A stretch of 26,759 bases of DNA from a virus. Below are positions 1 to 6,831 of the stretch, in pieces. The position numbers were made by a program, and so were the translations under genes. The stretch spans positions 1-26,759 of IMG/VR virus record IMGVR_UViG_3300008963_000027; one strand, given 5' to 3'. Below the pieces are notes generated by a model. The model did not search any database. It saw only the letters and a list, made by a program, of their open reading frames with translations, and was not told where the DNA came from. Each line of letters opens with the position of its first letter. Position 1 is the first letter of the stretch.

Positions 1-34
1 CTTCGCAATTCTCGGTTTTTAACAAAGTAACCCA

Positions 35-361
35 TTATACCTCTGTAAAACTTACGCAAGTATTAATAGCGTTAATTTCACTTGCTTGGATTTGAATTGT
101 ATCACCTTCGCTTAATAATAATTTTTCACCACCAACAAAGAATTGATATGTGTCGTCCGCTGTTATTTCTAAATTAGATAAAACAACTGCAGATTCTACT
201 ATTGTTGAAAAATCATTAATGTCACTTGGGACAAGATACACATCTACTGCTACAGGTGAATTACTTGTATTAGTAATGCTAAAAAAAGTTACAACAGTAT
301 CATCGACACTGGTATATATTGTTTTTACACTGGTATCAACTGTGTTTACTGTTATTGCCAT
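35..361 (-). CDS. Small beta-rich virion-type hypothetical protein
   Basis: I do not recognise this 108-residue protein by name. It has no signal peptide, no cysteine pair suggesting a metal site and no membrane segment. It is rich in Thr, Val, Ser and Asp with alternating hydrophobic residues, the composition of a beta-sandwich. Examples are the stretch TVVTFFSITNTSNSPVAVDV near residues 22-41 and a DTIQIQAS strand near the C-terminus. This pattern is common in small phage head-decoration or fibre-associated proteins. The start ATG has AAGGA about 8 bases upstream. It lies just downstream of the fibre-like gene at 371-1015 on the same strand and probably shares its late transcript. A structural role is inferred from context only. 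Confidence 0.6.
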   Translation of the reverse strand: MAITVNTVDTSVKTIYTSVDDTVVTFFSITNTSNSPVAVDVYLVPSDINDFSTIVESAVVLSNLEITADDTYQFFVGGEKLLLSEGDTIQIQASEINAINTCVSFTEV

Positions 362-370
362 TTAAAATCC

Positions 371-1015
371 TTAAAGTATTAATGCCAGTTTTCTGGCTCG
401 TTTGTATGCGACTAACTCATCTAATTCAGTTACATTTTGTACATAAACACCTGAATCACCGAGGTCTGGGGTGTTGCCATAGACCACTGTAGCGTTTGGA
501 ACAGCGGTGGGTGTATTTGACTGTTGGAATAATGTCTGGCTACCATCTAAACCAATTGCATTATTTGCAACATCTACTGTGAAATAGTTAGTGCCACCAA
601 ATGCTGTTTCACCGGCTTTGTACTGTACTGCGTTTGTGTCTCCGCCGGGTGCCGCTGCGGATGAAGTGGCAAGTGGCTCATAGTTGCCGTTACCATCAAG
701 GTCAACATCATCTGATACTTCCCACTGGTTTGCATTTGAGTTATAGCGTAACCCAGCCAAATCATTGGCACCGGTTTGTGCAATTATCCCAACCTCTGGA
801 AAATCGCCGGTATTTTCTGCACCTAATACAATATAAGGGTCTTTGATTGTAGTTTCTTCAACATTGATGGTTGTTGTATTACCAGTTACAGACAAATTAC
901 CATCAATTTTTACGGTATGCGTTTGTATACTGACGTTATCTGTTGATACATCTCCTGTGCCCGGCTCAACCGTTATTAAATAATAGTTTCCAGCAATTTT
1001 ATTATAGGTGCTCAT
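371..1015 (-). CDS. Tail-fibre-like structural protein
   Basis: This 214-residue protein is probably a virion fibre or fibre-associated protein. Residues about 36-66 carry a motif frequent in marine T4-like fibre proteins: a strand reading VKIDGNLSVTGNTTTINVEE, followed by TTIKDPYIVLG. The next part has the glycine- and asparagine-rich look of a trimeric fibre repeat (GLRYNSNANQWEVSDDVDLD). The C-terminus is a short basic helix (YKRARKLAL). At about 25 kDa it is much smaller than T4 long-fibre subunits, so it is more likely an accessory or short fibre. A perfect late promoter lies 19 bases upstream, and AAGGA precedes the ATG. The family assignment is from motif style, not from a confirmed homologue. 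Confidence 0.65.
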   Translation of the reverse strand: MSTYNKIAGNYYLITVEPGTGDVSTDNVSIQTHTVKIDGNLSVTGNTTTINVEETTIKDPYIVLGAENTGDFPEVGIIAQTGANDLAGLRYNSNANQWEVSDDVDLDGNGNYEPLATSSAAAPGGDTNAVQYKAGETAFGGTNYFTVDVANNAIGLDGSQTLFQQSNTPTAVPNATVVYGNTPDLGDSGVYVQNVTELDELVAYKRARKLALIL

Positions 1016-1028
1016 AAATCCCAGTCCT

Positions 1029-1607
1029 TCAAGTATTTATACTTGCAAGAAATGTATCAATATTGACTTCACTGTAATTTTCAATTTTGTTCAGTTTTGG
1101 AACTGTGGCAGATGTTTCTCCAATTACGCGGATAATTTTTGCATTCTTATATGTACCTAGAAGCGTTTTAATTTGATTAACCCAGTTACCAGCATATGTG
1201 GGAGGACCGCCAACTGCACGATAGTTATTGGTACCTGCATATACATTGTTGAACACTTTATCAGAACTTCCAAAATCGTGTCCTATTAAATACACTTTGT
1301 GATGCCCCTGATCTAACGCCAATGCTACACTTGCTGGTCCCGAACTCCATCCTCGCCATTGTGCAGGTAAATCTAAAGACCCTTTCTTAGTATCTGGGCG
1401 TCTGGTATAAAATTTATTGTTTTTTGGGTAGCCTGTATTTTCAATCTCTTTGGCTATCCCTTGATCGGTCGCAACTAATACATCTGGGGTCATATCCCTG
1501 TATAATGCATTACACCCGTAGATACTTCCGTGTGATTCTAAAAGACTGATATCAATATTAGTGCGGCTGTTTCCATTGCCAATAGCATATGCAGTATAGT
1601 TTGCCAT
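1029..1607 (-). CDS. MptE/DUF115-like Rossmann-type protein
   Basis: A 192-residue protein when started at the ATG at 1605-1607. An ATG 60 bases further up (1667) would put the N-terminus through a transcription terminator, so I reject it. The N-terminus reads YAIGNGNSRTNIDISLL, followed by YGCNALYRDMTPDVLVATD. The middle has GPASVALALDQGHHKVYLIG followed by HDF. This layout (glycine loop with Ser, 'PD-hydrophobic-D', then 'A-x-x-x-G-x-x-x-I-x-L-I-G-x-D') resembles the MptE-like/DUF115 proteins, some of which act in surface-glycan or flagellin glycosylation. No signal peptide is visible. It neighbours fibre and glycosyltransferase-like genes. Conservation among marine myoviruses is from memory and the function is unproven. 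Confidence 0.6.
   Translation of the reverse strand: MANYTAYAIGNGNSRTNIDISLLESHGSIYGCNALYRDMTPDVLVATDQGIAKEIENTGYPKNNKFYTRRPDTKKGSLDLPAQWRGWSSGPASVALALDQGHHKVYLIGHDFGSSDKVFNNVYAGTNNYRAVGGPPTYAGNWVNQIKTLLGTYKNAKIIRVIGETSATVPKLNKIENYSEVNIDTFLASINT
1034..1041 (-). promoter_or_regulatory. T4-type late promoter for the fibre-like gene
   Basis: A perfect TATAAATA on the minus strand. With T4 spacing the transcript would start near 1028, giving a short leader that contains AAGGA before the ATG at 1015. The element lies inside the 3' end of the upstream gene. Confidence 0.75.
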
Positions 1608-1630
1608 TATTTTACATATCACATTTTGAT

Positions 1631-1658
1631 AAAAAAGAGTCCCGATTAACGGGACTCT
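1631..1658 (-). terminator. Rho-independent terminator after the 167-aa gene
   Basis: A 9-bp stem (AGAGTCCCG with CGGGACTCT, 1636-1644 and 1650-1658) closes a 5-base loop and is followed on the minus strand by a run of six T. It lies 25 bases after the stop of the gene at 1683-2186 and shows that the longer start of the next gene is wrong. Confidence 0.85.
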
Positions 1659-1682
1659 GTAGATCATATTACATATGATAAT

Positions 1683-2186
1683 TTAGCTTGCATCTACTTG
1701 AACAGCAGATATTGTGACGTTGTCAACGCCATCAAGAATTGCCCGGTCACCAACATCTGGATCAGGTGCATTGAATGTAACAATGTAACTATTACCTTCA
1801 AAGTCTATTCCCCAACGGTTTGAGAAACGTGCCAAACGGAAAGCAACAGATGAATCATCAGTTGCTGTAACTGTCATTTCATTGTCTTCTAAAGTGCCAT
1901 CGTCTTTGTCAACTAGGAAGCAAGGACCAACATTGCCGCCAACATTAACAAGATATTTTTTACTACCTTTTTGTCGAACGATGAATCCATCGCCTTCAGC
2001 GTTGTCGCCGACTTTTGCTCGACAAGTAATCTGCTTGTTACCAGAAAGTGATACATCACCACCAACAACACCGTAAGTGTTATCAGCACCTTCTGGCTTG
2101 TTGTAATACTCTGGATCTTGAGTTCTAATAGTACGATCTATATCGTTTGCTGTATTAGCGTTTGCAATTTTTAGTGGACGTCCCAT
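1683..2186 (-). CDS. Virion-type hypothetical protein
   Basis: A 167-residue protein that I cannot name. It starts MGRPLKIANANTAND, a short N-terminus often seen in small structural proteins of marine T4-like phages. It continues with repeated beta-type segments (DVSLSGNKQITCRAKVGDNA, EMTVTATDDSSVAFRLARF, ISAVQVDAS). It is acidic, has two cysteines far apart and has no membrane segment. The start is supported by AAAAGGAGA about 8 bases upstream. A late-promoter variant (CATAAATA) about 92 bases upstream and a strong terminator just after the stop make it a single-gene late unit, consistent with a highly expressed virion protein. A capsid-decoration role is possible but not shown by the sequence. 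Confidence 0.65.
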   Translation of the reverse strand: MGRPLKIANANTANDIDRTIRTQDPEYYNKPEGADNTYGVVGGDVSLSGNKQITCRAKVGDNAEGDGFIVRQKGSKKYLVNVGGNVGPCFLVDKDDGTLEDNEMTVTATDDSSVAFRLARFSNRWGIDFEGNSYIVTFNAPDPDVGDRAILDGVDNVTISAVQVDAS

Positions 2187-2277
2187 TTGGTTTCTCCTTT
2201 TAGAAGTCCTTTGCGGGTTCTAGCCGCTACGCAGTGGGTTGTACGCTGCATAAAACACCGAATTGTGTTACTAATAG

Positions 2278-2285
2278 TATTTATG
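2278..2285 (-). promoter_or_regulatory. Late-promoter variant CATAAATA
   Basis: One mismatch from TATAAATA on the minus strand. The predicted start near 2272 gives a leader of about 86 bases for the gene beginning at 2186, longer than the other leaders here. Confidence 0.5.
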
Positions 2286-2361
2286 CAAATTCTTTTATCA
2301 TCTTCGCCTTTAAAAGTGTCCAGTGATACAAATTTTGCATATAATTTTTTATTCCCATAAC

Positions 2362-2385
2362 AAAAAGTGGAACTAAAGTTCCACT
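2362..2385 (-). terminator. Rho-independent terminator after the 200-aa gene
   Basis: A 9-bp perfect stem (AGTGGAACT with AGTTCCACT) has a 2-base spacer and is followed by a T run on the minus strand. It lies about 50 bases past the stop of the gene at 2436-3038. The rest of 2187-2435 holds only the leader of the next gene. Confidence 0.8.
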
Positions 2386-2435
2386 AATTCTTTAAGATAC
2401 TGTTTGTTATCCAATAGTTAAATCATGATCAAGTG

Positions 2436-3038
2436 TTATTCAACTATCCTATCCCAGTAGGTAGAGTTTGTAGGTTCAGTATTTGCTGGTACAGGTTGTA
2501 GTGCACGGTAATAATCCGTAGAATCACTTTCCTCAGAATAGAACTGCACAACATTCCCTTCAATATATGAGGTTTCTGGTTTCCAATATCGAATAGGTGC
2601 AGCACCTACAGTGAAATCACACGTCATCGTGCTTCCCTCGGGAATTTTGATTTGCCACTGACCAAACAATTTACTTCTGTCATCTGGCTCGCCAGTATCA
2701 AATGGTTCGCCGTCCATTAACACGTTATCATTGGTATCGCTGACGACGTCACCGTCGTCCTCGGTAATATAGATAGCATTATCCAATTCAGGATCACTCA
2801 ATGAGTTTTCGCCGAGAAACGTGCTCCGTGCATCACTATAACTCAATTCGCCACTCACTGCAGTTATTTCGAGTTTTCTGGTAACTTGTTCTTTGCCCTC
2901 TGTCCACGAAGCAATCTCAATATCTGGTCCTGATGAAATAGCACCTGAAAAAACTTCTGAGTCATCAAGTTTAATAACAACTTCAGGGTTTTCTACTTCA
3001 GTGCTCCCATTTCCAAAAATCTTTATTAGTCTATTCAT
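2436..3038 (-). CDS. Putative adhesin with carbohydrate-binding-like C-terminus
   Basis: A 200-residue acidic protein. The N-terminal half is beta-type (VENPEVVIKLDDSEVFSGAI, then VTRKLEITAVSGELSYSD). The last 45 residues have Trp/Tyr spacing like a family 5/12 carbohydrate-binding module: YWKPETSYIEGNVVQF, DYYRALQPVPAN, then TYWDRI. In that fold aromatic residues on a small beta-sheet stack on sugar rings. Such modules occur at the tips of phage fibres. The gene has a perfect late promoter 27 bases upstream, a TGGAG ribosome site and its own terminator. The N-terminus loosely resembles that of the next gene (3099-3647), so the two may be distant paralogues. Sugar binding is inferred from motif spacing alone. 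Confidence 0.55.
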   Translation of the reverse strand: MNRLIKIFGNGSTEVENPEVVIKLDDSEVFSGAISSGPDIEIASWTEGKEQVTRKLEITAVSGELSYSDARSTFLGENSLSDPELDNAIYITEDDGDVVSDTNDNVLMDGEPFDTGEPDDRSKLFGQWQIKIPEGSTMTCDFTVGAAPIRYWKPETSYIEGNVVQFYSEESDSTDYYRALQPVPANTEPTNSTYWDRIVE

Positions 3039-3064
3039 TTTTTAAACTCCAAATGTGTTAATGT

Positions 3065-3072
3065 TATTTATA
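3065..3072 (-). promoter_or_regulatory. T4-type late promoter for the 200-aa gene
   Basis: A perfect TATAAATA on the minus strand with the predicted start near 3059. This gives a leader of about 20 bases containing TGGAG before the ATG at 3038. Confidence 0.75.
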
Positions 3073-3098
3073 TTCGTTTTATAGATCATAATATCGCA

Positions 3099-3647
3099 CT
3101 ATGCTTGTTCAGAACTTCTGTAAAAATCGTATCCAAATTGAAATTCTACTGCTGAACCATCATAAATTGGAAGATTGCCCATTCCATCATTGCCATCTCC
3201 GTGTCCTAATGCATAATGATTTTTAAAATCATACCAGCCCGTTTCAGTACTTCCACTGAGTATAGGTTCAGATATTATGTCTCGATAGGGACCATTAGGA
3301 GTAAATTTTTCTTCTGTATAAGACAAACCGTGCTCTGTGGTGTAGTTTTCTTTTGCGTCGACCAATAAAAGGTCTCCATTTTCTGATTCCACTTTTATAT
3401 GCATTGATGGCAATCGTGAGTCCGGTAACTCGATTGGAGATTCTTCTTCATTTGGTGGGTAAGGAGCATCGACATCAACACTAATGACACGCGATTCCTC
3501 ATGTTCGTGGAATGCAGTAAATTCTCCAGTATGATCAAAAGAAAAGGATTGGGTTTCTTGGTCGTCAACTGTAAAGTACACATTTGTAGGAACGTCTTGG
3601 GTTTTAGAGGTTACCTGAAAATAAAATTTTATCGTTTTGTTTGGCAT
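3099..3647 (-). CDS. Hypothetical protein, possible virion or adhesin protein
   Basis: A 182-residue protein of unknown family. The N-terminus is beta-type (KTIKFYFQVTSK, TNVYFTVDDQETQSFSFD, SRVISVDVDAP), a pattern reminiscent of xylan-binding-type modules and of the neighbour at 2436-3038. The central part is acidic and proline-rich (PPNEEESPIELP). The C-terminus is aromatic and glycine-rich (GWYDFKNHYALGHGDGNDG, then EFQFGYDFYRS), which could form a ligand-binding face. It has no cysteines and no signal peptide. A perfect late promoter lies 32 bases upstream. The start has AAGAG about 10 bases before the ATG. A role at the virion surface is suggested only by promoter type and neighbours. 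Confidence 0.55.
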   Translation of the reverse strand: MPNKTIKFYFQVTSKTQDVPTNVYFTVDDQETQSFSFDHTGEFTAFHEHEESRVISVDVDAPYPPNEEESPIELPDSRLPSMHIKVESENGDLLLVDAKENYTTEHGLSYTEEKFTPNGPYRDIISEPILSGSTETGWYDFKNHYALGHGDGNDGMGNLPIYDGSAVEFQFGYDFYRSSEQA

Positions 3648-3678
3648 AGTTTTCTCTTTTTGAGTTTGTTCTATATAC

Positions 3679-3686
3679 TATTTATA
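3679..3686 (-). promoter_or_regulatory. T4-type late promoter for the 182-aa gene
   Basis: A perfect TATAAATA on the minus strand. The predicted start near 3673 gives a leader of about 25 bases before the ATG at 3647. Confidence 0.75.
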
Positions 3687-3734
3687 TTAATGTTGAAATT
3701 AAAAGTAACGGATGCCGTATTATTAATATCTTTT

Positions 3735-4724
3735 CTATGATGTTTTTTCTATAATCACTTTGTCAATATCTTTATTAACAACTCCTTCATACATTTTTCT
3801 GAAAAGGTTAAAGTTATTACTGAAAATTTCAGTATGTTCAGCAATATAATCTTTTATATATTGTATATCATATTTTGCAAGTCGTTGGATTTCATCACAA
3901 ATTTTTTCTATTCGCTTTTGGGGATCTAAAATTCTGTCATATGATTCATCAACAAGATCAGGAAATGTTTGGAATCCTAAATTATGTAAATCCTCAATAG
4001 TACCCGGTGAACTTACCTCAATAAATGGTCTTTTGGCTAATGCACATTTAACCAGTTTTTCACTATAACAAGGACCGTGTCCATGATAACTTGATTCACA
4101 GTTAATTATGATTCCGCACCGTTTAGCATTATCAATATCTATTGTTGTCATCAATGGTGCCCATACTTCACCATCTACCCATTGTTCTGGAAAAAGTTCA
4201 TAATCATGTTCTTTAATGCCCAAAAATCTATTAAAATTAGAATAAAATTTATTGCCATTTAAAAAAGACCATAGTGTATCTTCTAAAATTCCAGAATTTA
4301 CTAAAAATTTCATTATGTAGTAATTATGATCATGTCTGCTTCCACTCAGTCGTTGAAATTTAAACTCTATTTTATCAATCTCTGAATTAGCCTGACTTAC
4401 TTTGTTACATAATGCAAGGTCAAAATCAAATTTTGCATTTCCATATATCCTATACACGGCATTAAACCCAGATGATTGCAAAATATCAAAATAAAATTTG
4501 TCATTTACGTAGATTTTTTCATTTTTTAAATGATTAAAATATTTTGAACATAAAAAAACATATTCATCAAATGTTTTTGTAGGTTGTGAATTTTCTGCTA
4601 TTACAAGTGCATATTTTTCTTCATTTTCAACACAGTTTTTAGCAAAATCATTGATTCTGAGTAGACACGCATCAAACGTTGATTCTTCAATGTATTCTAC
4701 TAGTTCATAAAATGATTCTAACAT
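3735..4724 (-). CDS. Glycosyltransferase-like protein
   Basis: A 329-residue protein. The most telling part is around residues 205-270: IIINCESSYHG, then YSEKLVKCALAKRPFIEVSS, PGTIEDLHNLGFQTFPDLVD and ESYD. A Ser/Thr-Glu-Lys helix, then 'RPFI', then 'G-T-x-x-x-L-x-x-x-G-F-x-T-F', is the nucleotide-sugar binding pattern of GT-B type enzymes such as the GT10 fucosyltransferase fold. The N-terminal 200 residues are helical and unrecognised. Product and acceptor are unknown. It could modify virion or host-surface glycans, in keeping with the fibre neighbourhood. GGAAAG lies 9 bases before the ATG. Codon use is more AT-biased than in the head genes. Confidence 0.5.
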   Translation of the reverse strand: MLESFYELVEYIEESTFDACLLRINDFAKNCVENEEKYALVIAENSQPTKTFDEYVFLCSKYFNHLKNEKIYVNDKFYFDILQSSGFNAVYRIYGNAKFDFDLALCNKVSQANSEIDKIEFKFQRLSGSRHDHNYYIMKFLVNSGILEDTLWSFLNGNKFYSNFNRFLGIKEHDYELFPEQWVDGEVWAPLMTTIDIDNAKRCGIIINCESSYHGHGPCYSEKLVKCALAKRPFIEVSSPGTIEDLHNLGFQTFPDLVDESYDRILDPQKRIEKICDEIQRLAKYDIQYIKDYIAEHTEIFSNNFNLFRKMYEGVVNKDIDKVIIEKTS

Positions 4725-4736
4725 TTGATTCTTTCC

Positions 4737-4761
4737 AATATTATATTAATAATATAATATT
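4737..4761. repeat. AT-only inverted repeat between the HNH and GT-like genes
   Basis: Ten-base arms (AATATTATAT and ATATAATATT) flank a 5-base centre. It lies between the stop of the HNH gene and the start of the gene at 4724. It may be a weak stem-loop in the leader, but there is no T tract to make it a terminator. Confidence 0.5.
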
Positions 4762-4768
4762 ATTTAAA
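4761..4768 (-). promoter_or_regulatory. Weak late-promoter-like site TTTAAATA
   Basis: One mismatch from TATAAATA on the minus strand, just after the HNH stop. The predicted start near 4755 would give a leader of about 30 bases containing most of the AT-only inverted repeat. Confidence 0.35.
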
Positions 4769-4770
4769 CT

Positions 4771-5517
4771 TTAAGGTGAATACTTGTGCTTGCAATTTTT
4801 GCCGTGCCAGCGGGGGTAAGTGTTTACTGATATCATTTGATTACAATGAGGGCAGAGTTTTTTGGGCTTTGTTTTACCCAGATTAGATAAACTCCTACGA
4901 GCCTTTTCTTCCTCACTCTGTTTTCTTCCTTTCATTTTTGCACTAATCTTTGCACGTGTTTCTTCACTTACTTCGACACCATAACGGTGATTTTTTTCAC
5001 CCTTATGTGCTTGGCTCATTTTTTCTTTCCACTCTTTACTAAATGGTTTTCTTTTTCTGCCTGTCTGAGCTTTAATTTGTTTTGACCGTTGTTCTTTAGT
5101 TAGTTTATTGCCTATGTTCTTTTCACTAATAGTTCGTCTAGCTTCTTCAGAATGTGTGCGGCCATACATGGGGTTGTTTTCGCCAAGTATTCGTTGTCTT
5201 TGTATTTCAGCATATTCTATTTTTAAATTTTCATATACTCTTGCAGTAATCTTATTAGTATAACGTTGACCTGATTTGTTTGCTCGCATCATACGCAATG
5301 CATATATCATTTTGTCTCTTTCTTCACCAACCGTAAACTTCGTCAAAAGCCAATGACAAATAAAATGTTCTCTTGCTGTTAAACATACAATGTTATCGGT
5401 CGTATCAAGTCCACCAAGACTACGTGGTAAAATGTGGTGGCGTTCAAAATATCCATTAAGAACTCTATCTTTTGCACGGTCTACTATTTGCTCATACCAT
5501 TTTTTATATTTATTCAT
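4771..5517 (-). CDS. Free-standing HNH homing endonuclease with NUMOD3 repeats
   Basis: A 248-residue DNA endonuclease when started at the ATG at 5515-5517. The reading frame stays open to 5592, but that extension crosses the capsid-gene terminator, so it is not used. The HNH core is near residues 25-58: ERHHILPRSLGG with a catalytic His pair, then DNIVCLTAREHFICHWLL. Two or three NUMOD3-type DNA-binding repeats follow (GENNPMYGRTHSEEARRTIS, GEKNHRYGVEVSEETRAKIS). A Cys-rich end (CPHCNQ followed by KNCKH) resembles a small zinc finger. Such enzymes nick or cut related phage genomes and spread their own gene. It sits right behind the capsid gene, a common homing target. The late-promoter octamer ends 5 bases before the ATG, so the mRNA may be leaderless. 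Confidence 0.85.
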   Translation of the reverse strand: MNKYKKWYEQIVDRAKDRVLNGYFERHHILPRSLGGLDTTDNIVCLTAREHFICHWLLTKFTVGEERDKMIYALRMMRANKSGQRYTNKITARVYENLKIEYAEIQRQRILGENNPMYGRTHSEEARRTISEKNIGNKLTKEQRSKQIKAQTGRKRKPFSKEWKEKMSQAHKGEKNHRYGVEVSEETRAKISAKMKGRKQSEEEKARRSLSNLGKTKPKKLCPHCNQMISVNTYPRWHGKNCKHKYSP

Positions 5518-5522
5518 ACTTT

Positions 5523-5530
5523 TATTTATA
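5523..5530 (-). promoter_or_regulatory. T4-type late promoter abutting the HNH start codon
   Basis: A perfect TATAAATA on the minus strand. With the T4 rule (five bases between octamer and start site) the first transcribed base is 5517, the A of the HNH start codon. Confidence 0.65.
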
Positions 5531-5560
5531 TAAGTAAGCACAAAATAAAATATTGCAGAC

Positions 5561-5589
5561 AAAAAAAAACAGGGCCCGAAGGCCCTGTT
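5561..5589 (-). terminator. UUCG-tetraloop terminator after the capsid gene
   Basis: A 9-bp stem (AACAGGGCC with GGCCCTGTT, 5568-5576 and 5581-5589) is closed on the minus strand by the very stable TTCG loop. A run of T follows. It lies 26 bases after the capsid stop. A second AT-only 9-bp inverted repeat (5591-5599 with 5602-5610) sits between the stop and this hairpin. Confidence 0.93.
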
Positions 5590-5614
5590 CAAACTTAAAC
5601 TTTTAAGTTTAGTT

Positions 5615-6802
5615 TTAGCTGAAGCTTAGATTATTAACGGCGATTTCACCGACATAATCTCCAGCGTTACCGAACGAACTGGCAGTATTTGTCAATTCTA
5701 TATATCCGTACCTCGTCATAAAGCTGACTACTGGCTCGAATGTGGACGGATCCAGTACCACACCACTGCTCATCAATGGAATGTATGGGCAGTAGAATGC
5801 AGGTGCGTCGGCCTCGCTTGAACCCTTATAACCAACGAGAACAGGTGTGTTATCATTAGCATAAGAATCAACGAATACACGCATAGCACCGTTGAGTGTA
5901 CCGACAAACTTGGTGTTTGTTGGTGCTTCAAATGTACCTTCTGTGCTGCGAGCAAATGCGGATGTTGTAGCACTCTGGAGGACTGTAAGAGCCTGAGGGC
6001 TAACAACGGCATAGTTACCAGCACCACGACGGGTACGCTGTGCAATCTTGTTGGCAACACGGTTAACGAGAACTGCAAGAGCAGCGTGCTCATCACCGAC
6101 GAATGTGCCAGTACCGGAAACTGTTGACTGGTCAAAAGTCTCTTCAACGGCAGCTAGGCTGCGTAGGCTGAGGAGAATCTCCTGATCAATTTCAGCAGTA
6201 ATTTCCTGTGCAAGAGCAGCCATGACTTCTGCCTCGACATCGATACCGTGCATGGACTGTGCGTCCTGAGCGGCTTCGAATGTCCAGCGAGCCTGTAGCT
6301 TACGTGTCTTGGCTTCAACTGCCTGTTTGAGAATCTGTACGGAAATATTACGTCCGCCAGCACCCTCTAGACCGGCTGTTGGTGAGCCACGGAAATCGTT
6401 AGCTGTATCGCCGACACTAGCAGAATATGCCTGTGCAATCTTGAAGGGGCTTAGTGCCTCTTCACCAGCAGTTGTGCTTGTGCTTGCTGCTGAGTTGTCA
6501 GTAACACCGTCGCCATAACGCACACGTAGTGTGTGGATCTGACCAACAGGTCCTGTCATTGGCTGAACACCAACGAGTTCGTTAGCAATAACTGTTGGCA
6601 TAACACGACGGATAACTGGTAGTATTACACGGTTAAGTGTAGCAACGTTACCTGCCATGGTGGTACCTGCAGCAGATTCCTTGAGATGCTGACGCGTATT
6701 CTCAAGGATAACCTTCATGCTGGAGCGACGTGACCCCTGTAGTCCTTCTAACAGGGCGTCTTTAGTCTCGTTCCAACGGCCTTCGAGTAGTTCTTGTGAC
6801 AT
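5615..6802 (-). CDS. gp23: Major capsid protein gp23
   Basis: A 395-residue T4-type major head protein that forms the hexamers of the capsid shell. Recognition rests on its place directly after gp22 and on family segments. These are an N-terminal helical prohead peptide, then TLNRVILPVIRRVMPTVIAN and ELVGVQPMTGPVGQIHTLRV, then the E-loop region and a C-terminal YIPLMSSGVVLDPSTFEP stretch. A prohead protease site fitting the L-x-E rule is visible at LKE/S, residues 40-43. Cleavage there would remove the first 42 residues. It is clearly shorter than T4 gp23 (521 residues), so the insertion domain is probably reduced. AAAGGAGA precedes the ATG. The gene is followed by an HNH gene and a strong terminator. 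Confidence 0.93.
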   Translation of the reverse strand: MSQELLEGRWNETKDALLEGLQGSRRSSMKVILENTRQHLKESAAGTTMAGNVATLNRVILPVIRRVMPTVIANELVGVQPMTGPVGQIHTLRVRYGDGVTDNSAASTSTTAGEEALSPFKIAQAYSASVGDTANDFRGSPTAGLEGAGGRNISVQILKQAVEAKTRKLQARWTFEAAQDAQSMHGIDVEAEVMAALAQEITAEIDQEILLSLRSLAAVEETFDQSTVSGTGTFVGDEHAALAVLVNRVANKIAQRTRRGAGNYAVVSPQALTVLQSATTSAFARSTEGTFEAPTNTKFVGTLNGAMRVFVDSYANDNTPVLVGYKGSSEADAPAFYCPYIPLMSSGVVLDPSTFEPVVSFMTRYGYIELTNTASSFGNAGDYVGEIAVNNLSFS

Positions 6803-6831
6803 TTATATGTCTCCTTTTTCCTTTTAAAGTA

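Noticed and set aside
1608-1667. Upstream ATG extension of the MptE-like gene
   Set aside because: It would translate through a clear Rho-independent terminator of the preceding gene.
5518-5592. N-terminal extension of the HNH protein
   Set aside because: It covers the capsid terminator and late promoter, and the HNH family typically starts near MNKYKKWYEQ.
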